Shown: in pieces, positions 56,682 to 64,000 of the stretch
Numbering within the stretch: position 1 is the first letter of the stretch
Layout of the letters: the number at the start of each line of letters is the position of its first letter
Origin: Symbiodinium natans
Lineage: Eukaryota > Sar > Dinophyceae > Suessiales > Symbiodiniaceae
Reading direction: 5' to 3'
Length of the DNA stretch: 64,000 nt
Assembly: GCA_905221605.1 (NCBI GenBank)
Contig: CAJNDS010002739.1
Span: 179,600-243,599 of the forward strand
The notes under the pieces: model-generated
Database searches by the model: none
Told to the model about the DNA's origin: nothing
The model's input: the letters and a program-made list of their open reading frames with translations, nothing else
Translations under genes and position numbers: made by a program

Positions 56682-57416
56682 GCATCTTCGCCCATACCTC
56701 TGAGCCGTAACTCTCAACTCCCAACGCTCTCATGTTCGTGCCCGTAAAGATGCTCTCCTGAGTCATCTCGCATGTCTCGCATGTGGTCGGCTGAGGCACA
56801 TCAATGTGGGACACTCAGGTCATGCGTGCATCATTGAGGTATGCAAGGCTAGCCAGTCCATGGATACTGGCTCCCCCCTGGCATGCAAGCCACATATGTC
56901 TTGCTGGTGCCGTGTGCTGAGGATCCTCTTGAGAAGGATTGAGCTGGGTGCTCAACTGGTGCGATTGGCCTGCTCCGTGGAGAAGGGCTGTTTCGGCCCT
57001 GATGCAGTGCCATCATGTTAACGCTCACTGCCGCCTGTTGAGGGAAAAGGGGCCCAACTATGATCCAATAGCCCAACACTTATCGAAAGTTATCGAACAT
57101 GTCGTCAAAGCGGAAGTTGCAGAGCCTGAAGCCCCTCTTCCTGCCCAACTCGGCCTTTGTGGCCACAAGCGCAACGTGCCAAAAAAGCGACTGGTATCTG
57201 TGGTCCACAAGTTCAAGTTGAAGATTTTGCTGTATCAGGCTGTATTTCTGAGTCCGTAGCGCGTTAAGAGGATTTTTGGCAGGCAGCCCGAATGGATGTC
57301 TGGTCCATGTGGCTCAAAGCGTAGCTAGGCTTACGCTGAGGGCCCGTGGCTTTATCGTGCCACCCCTGCTCCTTGGAGCAGAAGCGACGCAGTTCGTCGT
57401 GTTTGAGCTTGCAGAA

Positions 57417-57530
57417 ACTTGGAGGTTCATGGGTAGGACATGAGTATGGTTAGTATAATGGCAGCTACACTGTATAGCCCTATTTAGATTACTGATGACC
57501 CTACTCAGAGCTACCCACGAACCTCCAAGA
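57417..57530. mobile_element. palindromic element, family B copy 3
   Basis: The best-preserved family B copy. The left end ACTTGGAGGTTCATGGGTAG is matched by the right end CTACCCACGAACCTCCAAG, with a 75-base AT-richer centre. It lies between CWC25 and eIF4E. Confidence 0.78.
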
Positions 57531-57694
57531 AAGTATGTATACATGCTGGTGCACTTCGCACAGTTCGAAGCCCGGCCTGTCGTCAGCACGTGGCAACCCC
57601 CAGGGCCGCATGCAGGCTGCCAAACCTCGAGCCTCAAACCCGACATGTCAAACCCTAAGCCCGAGACCCCAATTCAAACCCTAATGCCCAGAAC

Positions 57695-57765
57695 CTTCAA
57701 CCCTAAACCCTAACCCCAAATAACCTTAAACCCTAAATAGCCTAAACCCTAAACCCTAAACCCTC
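57695..57765 (+). repeat. CCCTAAA telomere-like block
   Basis: About eight CCCTAAA-type units, ending some 25 bases before the probable start codon of eIF4E at 57791. Confidence 0.92.
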
Positions 57766-57790
57766 CCCTGGGTGTCGAGCCCAGGCTCAG

Positions 57791-59957
57791 ATGGCGAGCG
57801 GCTCTGAGCCGGCAGCGGAGGCCAAGGCCTCTGCTTCTCCTCGTACTGATCTACTTATTAGTATGATTATTATTATTATGATGATTCGTTATTGTTTAGT
57901 ATTTATGATGATTACTATTATTATCATTGTTAATGTCATTATTATTATTATGATTATCATTGCTACTGTTATTACACATACGTCGCGCATCCTTGTGATG
58001 ATCAGAAGGAGGAAGATGGTCAAGCGCCGGCTCCCAAACACGAGTTGCAACACAAATGGCCAGCCTCGGCACGCTTTTGAGTCCTGGCCCCGTGTAACCT
58101 ATGTGTAATAAAACATATAAGAATAAGAACAATCATAAGAAGAAGTATACTAATAAATAATAATACTAATAATACTAGTAATAATAATAGTAATAGTAAT
58201 AATAATAATATTAGAAATAATAATGATAATAGTCACTTGCTCTGTGAAGCCTTGCAACATGGCAGGTGCCTCTGGGTACATCAGCGGCCAGGGGCGCAGA
58301 AGGCCGGAAGCATCCCGCAGCTCAGCTTCGAACACTTGCGCGCCGTTTGAAAGTTCCCAGGGCCAAGCCTGGGGCGATAGCCAGCGGGAAGTCCACTCCT
58401 TCTCGACGGTTGAGGAGCCTTGCAGACACTGTGTTCCAGATGCTCGCGTCCGACTTGCCCTTGGCAGGACTTCTGGTGTATGTTTCACTTTTCCTACCCG
58501 CCGTCAAAGTTAGAGAACGTGGACTACTCGCTCTTCAAGTCAGGCCAGCGGCTGTTCTCTGGCGCGCTGGCACACATGTTCGCCAAGCGGGACAGATTGT
58601 CTGCTGCTCGCTTCAGGTGTTACACCAGCTTGGGAGGCACAGCGCTTTTTTGAGCCAAAAATGGGGTTTATCAACGGTTGAGCTGAGATGCCTTTTCTTG
58701 GTACCCTTCACTGTATGAGGACTATGAGGAAAAAAGGGGCCAAAGTCAGATCACCCCCTCCCCCAACGTGGATGCAGCAGCGGGCCGGCTTAGCATGTCA
58801 TGTAAGTGCAACAAAGCTTCCGAAAGTTGAAAGACATCTTTGCTTTGGGCACTTCCTGGGGTTGGTGGCTGCAAGGTCAGCCGCGGCCAAGCACCAGACC
58901 CCCTACTCAGAGTCAGCAGTCGGCTGTGTGAGGATGCCGCCTTCAAGAACGGTGGGCGCTGGGTGATCAAACTGGAGAAGGTGAAGGCCCGTATGCCTTA
59001 GGCTTTAAACCCGAAACCCTAAATTCTACAACTCCAAGCCAGCTCTGCTTTTGAGGCGCAGAGCTTGGACGACCTGTGGCTCTCTCTTAGCCTCGCTCTC
59101 ATCGGTGAGGTAGGGTGCTCAGAGACTGCTTGCGAATAGCATTCCCTCTACTACCCCCAGAATGACCCCCCTTTGAGCCTTGCGCGGTGTGTGAGGACTT
59201 CCTGGAACATGGGGGCGACCTCGTGTGTGGCGCCATCGTCTCCGTCCGGACCCGCTGAGCTTGTCCGAAGCTTCCAGCCTCCTTCAAATCTTGCGGGAGC
59301 ATGTGGGAGCGCCGCTGTTGAGCAGGAGCCGCGCTAGCAAGATTGCCTTGTGGCTTTCCGCGTCGAAGGCTCCATGCGGTCTTCTGTGCCTTAGAGTAAC
59401 ACCACCACCGCTGTAGGCTGTGTTGCACTTGTGACAGCCTGAGAGCGGCCGCAGGATGAGAAGAAAGTGATGGCATTGGGGCGCCACTACAGAGAAGCCT
59501 TGCCCTCGAGATCTGGGATCGGGGTCTTCAGGACTCCTGCCCGGAGCACCCAGTGGCTTTTCCCAGTATCCTTTGAGAGTGAGGGTTTCAGCATACTCCC
59601 CCTAAACCCCTATAAACCTTAAGACGCCTGAGCCATCCTCAAACCCAAACTTCCGAGTGCCAAGGTGCTTGCGCAGACACCCGGCTTGCAGGAGCTCGCT
59701 GCAAAGGCGCCCGACCGTCAAAACTCCCCTGAATCTCCCGAAAGTTGGGGGGCACAAAAGGCCTCTGAAGAGAGATTGCAAGAGGGGCGATCAGATGGCC
59801 AGCCACCCCAAAACTCGAAGCCTTTGAAGCACTATACGCCCAAGCTTCAACCCTAAACCCTGAACCCTAAACTCCTGTCAGGAGCTCACCTTCGAGGATT
59901 TTCGCAAGCAGTCGGTCACGTTCGTTCTCACCAAGCCGAACTCCGGAGGTGAACAGG
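57791..59957 (+). CDS. EIF4E: translation initiation factor eIF4E
   Basis: The mRNA cap-binding protein that starts cap-dependent translation. Exons: 57791 to about 57832 (ATG, MASGSEPAAEAKA), 58006 to about 58067 (PKHELQHKW), 58266-58302 (CLWVHQRPGAQK), 58361-58414 (GQAWGDSQREVHSFSTVE), 58468 to about 58545 (DFWCMFHF, then NVDYSLFKSG), about 58918-58986 (LCEDAAFKNGGRWVIKLEK), 59056-59109 (SLDDLWLSLSLALIGE), 59196-59253 (DLVCGAIVSVR), 59335-59368 (ASKIALWLSASK), 59455 to about 59500 (KKVMALGRHYREA) and 59882 to about 59957 (ELTFEDFRKQSVTFVLTK). The Trp pair at HKWCLW, the first cap Trp (AWGD), the eIF4G-contact VEDFW, GGRW, and the Arg and Lys of VSVR and SKIALW all match the family. The second cap Trp is Cys here (LCED). 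Donors include GC and GA. The stop codon was not fixed. Confidence 0.93.
57850..58245 (+). repeat. ATT/AAT trinucleotide-rich intron DNA
   Basis: Imperfect ATT and GATTATT runs at 57850-57970 and AAT and TAATAATA runs at about 58105-58240 flank the 58006 eIF4E exon. A similar ATT-rich run is at 56270-56395 in the last CWC25 intron. Confidence 0.85.
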
Positions 59958-60794
59958 CTCCCCAGCTGTGCAGATGTCGCTCAAGTTGGGGTCCTCTTTT
60001 GGGTTTTTTTTTGAGGCCGGGGTTGGGGGGGGGGGGGGTGGGGGGTAGCCGGGGGAGCGGGAGGGGGAAGGGACGGGTGGTATTGAATGGTTTCTGATAC
60101 AACGATCTCTCAGATGCCACTGGGCAGCATTCCGTATTTCTTTGCAAGCCGATGGGTCGGCGCCTGCATGGTTCGTGTGCTCGTGTGCTCAGTCTCCAAA
60201 TGTTGACCTGGACTTGCCGCATGCCAGGCAGGCGGATTTCAGTGAGTCGAGACAGGTCCCAGAGCGGGATCTGGCAAATGCGGAAAAACAAAGGGGTTAG
60301 CTGCAGCTTTGACTGCTGACTCACAGAGGGGATTGTGACAATTCGTGTGCCGAAGTCCGAAACAAGCACAACAACAACAACCTGTGATTCTGCCCGCATG
60401 GCTCAGAACATCAGGTCGTTTCCCTACACTGTCACGCCTAGACATCATGGATGGAGCATGCAAAGTGCAACAGTGCTCAGCCGGGCGGTAGCCCTCTGTA
60501 GCTTGTCGCGCGATTGTCAATATGCTTCGCACGCTCTTCTGCAGTCTCGTGGGGGCTGCGGCTTGGACATGAAGGCTTCAGCCCGCACATCTCAAATGAG
60601 AGTGCCACGCCAGAGTGATGCTGCGACTGGCGTGCTGCCTGGCGTTGCGGTTGGCCGCTGCCGGGACTGAGACCTTCCGCCCAATGCAAGCCGCTGATCT
60701 CCTGTCTCGAGTATCCGCAGCTACTTACCTTACTATTCATATCTGCTCAGAGACCCCCTAAGCAGCCCTGAACAGCTGTGAACACGACTGGCAG
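59958..60794. other. no gene recognised
   Basis: A G-run at about 60020-60045 is followed by sequence with open frames on both strands and no motif. The eIF4E stop and 3' UTR may lie at the left edge. Confidence 0.35.
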
Positions 60795-62644
60795 GATCTA
60801 CCGCCACGACCTGGTCGATGGCGAAGTGCGAGAGGCCAGCCGATCTTTGGTGCGCTCCTTTCATTTTCGTCGGTCCGACGCCCGATTTCGGAAGGCCTCG
60901 CTTCTGAATGGGTGAGGGGTTCGGCATGTCGGCTAAACACTGCAGATGCGAATGCTGCAGGTGTCATGCGAATCACTGGACGACTGCTTCGAGAAGGGCA
61001 TCATGACGCGTGGGTCTCAGGCTCCAGGCCTTCCCCAGTACCAGGAGGTCGCGTTGCCGCGCTCGCGAAAGCTCCCACAAGGCCAGGAATGATGCTGCAT
61101 CGGATGTGGGTGCAGGCCTGAGAGGCAGGCATCAGCACAAGCCTGGTTCCGTCAGCAGCGTGAGTTGATGTTGTGAACATGTTGCCGTGCCCTGCAGTCC
61201 TCAGGCCCGAGAGATTGCTTGCCCGGCTTATTGTGACCAGCCATTGTCAAGAATGAGCAGAGACCCTCACGCCGCATGCCTGATGCCTTAATCCTCAAAG
61301 CCCTTAGAGCCTGTACTTTATAAACCCTAAACCCTAAACCCTAAACCCCAAACCCTAAACCCTAAACCCTAAGTGGCCGAGAAGGCCTACGTGACTGAGC
61401 CAGGATCAATCTCTTCAGCGCCGTGCGGCGAAGCTCGATGCTCTGCAAAATGCCTCCGCCATGCTAGCGAAGCAGATGCAGGAGTGGCGCAGGGTTATTT
61501 GGGTTGGTAGAGTAATCTTGGGTTTTAAGGGTTCGGTTTATTTGACCTTGGGGGGGGGGTAATTAGGTTTGTTAGGGCCCAGGTATGATTAGACTTTAGG
61601 GGTTTTGGGGAAAAAATGGAGGGAAGCGCACCTCACCCGGGGAAGCAGACCTACCTTCAGATATAAGCAGTTCAAGAGCAGGGCCATTATGCAATGCGAA
61701 GATTTTTCGAGTTCTTATCTTATTGAAGGGGCTTTGAGCTGGGGCTGTGAACCCCCTTAAAGGTATCTGACATGAGCGAGAGCCTTAGGAGTTTTTTGTT
61801 TGCCTGTGCAGGTAAGGCGCATCCTTCGCCGTATGCTTGGTGCTGGCGACCCGCAGAAGTCCCCCAATGTGCGGCTGGTGGGGGGCCTGGCACTCGCCGC
61901 CAGAAGATGAGCCGGGTTTATGAACATGCAGCCTCAGGCACAGCGTGTCGCCCCAATATTGTGGCTTATGGTTCTGACCGGAGTGTCGAATTTCAGAGGC
62001 TCTGGCTTTCTGGCTGGAGCAACGAGGAAAACGAGTTCTCTGAACAGAACCAGCACTTGCAAGATGTTTGCTCTGGGACCCTGGGACTGGGACTGGGATG
62101 CGGTAGAGTGAAAGCCAAGTAGTGACGTCTTGGGGATGCCTTTCAGCTCAGGTGCGACGCTTGAAGGCGCGGCATCCCTTGCCCAGGGTTGGGCCCTTTT
62201 CTGCTCCAGTACAAGTCAGGTAATTAGGACTTAAAGAGAGGCCGCAGGGTGACGAAGTGTAGCCCTTGATCAGGACGAGCCAAGAGGCGTGACGGTGCTG
62301 ATGCTGCTTTTTGAAGCTTGGCAAGGGCAGGCGAGCAAGTTGTTTGCGGGTGCTCTCCTCTGTATCCTGCTCGGCCTGGACTGATGAAGCTCTGCATCCA
62401 GTAGCCGCCGCAGCCCCTGCGCTTAGTAAAGCATCTCTCATACACTTATAGCCTAATAGCATCAACAAGTCTCAAGCAAGAGAACTGCACCGTGCCAGCT
62501 GCACTCTGGCAACAGGCAGTGCCTGCCGTGATCTTCATGCCCATGGGCTTGGAAAACAGTATCTTGGTGGCACCAAGCCCTAGAGTACAGTGGGAGCAGG
62601 AGGACCAGCAGAAGCGCAGCCGCCAGCACCGACGGAAGAGATGA
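60795..62644 (+). CDS. unrecognised basic protein, 3' part of gene
   Basis: I do not recognise the family. Coding-like + strand exons with AG acceptors are 60795 to about 60860 (IYRHDLVDGEVREASRSL), 60961 to about 61080 (SLDDCFEKGIMTRGSQ, then LPQYQEVALPRSRKLPQG), about 61421-61492 (AAKLDALQNASAMLAKQMQE), about 61812-61908 (RRILRRMLGAGDPQKSPNVR, then LVGGLALAAR) and a terminal exon, about 62591-62644 (WEQEDQQKRSRQHRRKR, then TGA). The C-terminus is strongly basic, suggesting a nuclear or RNA-associated protein. A CCCTAAA block (61319-61372) lies in the intron before the 61421 exon. Membership of all exons in one gene is inferred from strand and order only. Confidence 0.42.
61319..61372 (+). 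repeat. CCCTAAA telomere-like block
   Basis: Seven units with one CCCCAAA variant, in an intron of the unrecognised basic-protein gene. Confidence 0.93.
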
Positions 62645-62952
62645 GTGGGAGAAGCAGAAGTTTGAAAGGCCGGCATCTATCACTGTAGCTTAGGCTCGGC
62701 TCAGCTACCAGCGGTTCGCAGCCAAGACCACGACAGCATGTGAGTGAGAGCCACGTCCCACAGTCGGCTGCAATGCTCTTCGCATATGTTCGAGCTATAC
62801 CATTTGTGTTGATGTTCTTCTTCTTGCGGCGGCTGATGCGCCGTTGGCTCGGGGACTAAGGTTCTACATTTGCCTGGGCATTATGCTCGTGGCCTGCGGG
62901 ACAGACCCATGGGCACCATGTGTGAATGACCTGCATCCCAGCGCTGTACATC

Positions 62953-63238
62953 TCCCTAAACCCTAAACCCTAAACCCTAAACCCTAAACCCTAAACCCTA
63001 AACCCTAAACCGGTTTCGTAACCTACCCTAGCTGTAAGCTCGCCCGAAAAGGAGTGAAGGGTTGTTAAAAAAAAAAACCCTAAACCCTAATCTCTCCATG
63101 CGGCCAGCACGCTATCAGCTTAAAGGGGAGGCCTTGCGTGCATCTTGCATGCTGCATGCCAAGAGTGCCAGGAGCCAGAGGAGTCCTGCCGGCAAACTTT
63201 AATCCCTAAACCCTAAACCCTAAACCCTAAACCCTCAA
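62953..63238 (+). repeat. CCCTAAA telomere-like blocks
   Basis: Three close blocks on the + strand: eight units at 62953-63010, a short run at about 63077-63090 after an A-run, and five units at 63201-63237. They lie between the terminal exon at 62644 and the last exon of the window. Confidence 0.94.
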
Positions 63239-63300
63239 ACGTCATGCTGAGCTTGTTGAGCGAGTCGAATCGCTCCGACGGAGCTTAGGGACCCCGAAGA

Positions 63301-63483
63301 ATGGGCAACTTTGAGAGCCGAGCAGAGCACAACCAACCCCATGTCATGAGTGCCGTGCGGCACTGGCTGGCTGCTCTAAAGGCCAGGATTTTGGATGGGG
63401 TGAACGTGATCTGGACCTTTGATGTCGCTTGCCAGGCAGCGCTTGTCCCTTGGACTGGCTCAACGAGGCCCCGCTGGCACTGA
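63301..63483 (+). CDS. possible exon, unknown protein
   Basis: An ATG-led frame of 60 codons begins MGNFESRAEHNQPHVMSAVR and contains VRHWLAALKARILDGV. The N-terminal Met-Gly could be a myristoylation site. No family is recognised and no splice partner is evident, so this could be chance. Confidence 0.22.
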   Translation: MGNFESRAEHNQPHVMSAVRHWLAALKARILDGVNVIWTFDVACQAALVPWTGSTRPRWH

Positions 63484-63727
63484 GACTCTTTATTCTGGTC
63501 AAAGTCGGCAAAGTTGTTCTGCACCAGTAGTGCCCACCATGACCAGGCTTTGTTGTTATGAGCTTCGACCCGATCTCCCAGGTCGGGGGTATCGCAAGCC
63601 ATTCACACACTAGAGGCATTTTGATTTGGGGTATTGGTAGGTATGGGTAAGCATTGGCAGATTTTGGTAGGTATTGCCGCGATGCGTACCACATGGTTGA
63701 ATCTGCAACTTACGCATTTCCTCCCAG

Positions 63728-63799
63728 CAAGCATGCTGGCAGGGCGAGCGCACTCAGTACGGGGAGCGTGGTGCGGACATCGAGCGAGTGCCCAAGAAT
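63728..63799 (+). CDS. single exon of a gene running off the right edge
   Basis: A 72-base exon after TTTCCTCCCAG encodes GERTQYGERGADIERVPKN at its end and stops at a consensus donor (AAT|GTGAGT). Its clean acceptor and donor make it more convincing than the surrounding frames. The gene is not identified and most of it would lie outside the window. Confidence 0.4.
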
Positions 63800-64000
63800 G
63801 TGAGTGGTCGAGGGAGAGCGTGCAGACTGGAAGCTGCATGTATCAGGGCGGGAAACACGAGCAAATAATCCTGATAAGGCCCTAAAGCCCTGTATCCTTA
63901 ACCTGAGGTGCAGCTTGAGGTGTCCCCGCCTCAGCATCTCTTGGTTTCGAGGAAGGCTTCAGGGTTTTGGGAACTTGGGGCCGAGTTCTGTCAGAGCTGC

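Noticed and set aside
58651-58668. Possible relic of the dinoflagellate spliced leader (TGAGCCAAAAATGG)
   Set aside because: It resembles the reverse complement of the leader 3' half but has an extra A and no match further in. Other GGCTCAAG hits (46874-46882, 47254-47262) match only 8-9 bases. All are compatible with chance, so retroposed gene copies are not supported.

Overview
The window looks like nuclear DNA of a photosynthetic dinoflagellate. The evidence is a chlorophyll-binding light-harvesting gene, telomere-type TTTAGGG/CCCTAAA motifs scattered through introns, genes cut into many tiny exons, and splice donors that are often GC or GA instead of GT, with acceptors almost always AG followed by G. 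No bacterial operon, rRNA, tRNA or CRISPR array was seen. Most long open frames are chance frames in GC-rich or microsatellite DNA; the real coding sequence is in exons of 20 to 120 bp, which I joined by protein-family logic.

Layout, left to right: 1-4.5 kb holds two copies of a dispersed repeat and a CT-rich microsatellite. A light-harvesting (LHC/FCP-like) gene lies at 5.2-7.5 kb. Exons of an unrecognised coiled-coil protein lie at 9.0-13.3 kb. An AT-rich element with inverted terminal sequences (13.8-16.0 kb) is followed by a pure G tract (16.3-16.5 kb). A few orphan exons lie at 18.3-18.7 kb. An exostosin-like type II glycosyltransferase is at 19.7-24.5 kb. A kinesin-3-like motor with an FHA domain is at 25.8-34.0 kb. 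Two cyclic-nucleotide-binding domains (37.3-39.9 kb) are followed on the same strand by a CAMK/CDPK-like kinase domain (45.1-50.1 kb), possibly one protein. Then come the splicing factor CWC25 (52.0-56.7 kb), the cap-binding translation factor eIF4E (57.8-60.0 kb), an unrecognised basic protein (60.8-62.6 kb) and one exon of a further gene at the right edge.

All recognised genes are on the + strand, as expected for a unidirectional dinoflagellate gene cluster. Their functions (photosynthesis, glycosylation, transport, signalling, splicing, translation) form no pathway. The most unusual material is structural: several families of roughly 90-130 bp palindromic elements that fall in or between genes and resemble introners, the GC/GA donor usage, telomere-like blocks inside introns, and the AT-rich element. 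Exon ends were inferred by eye without transcripts and may be off by several bases; first and last exons are mostly not located.
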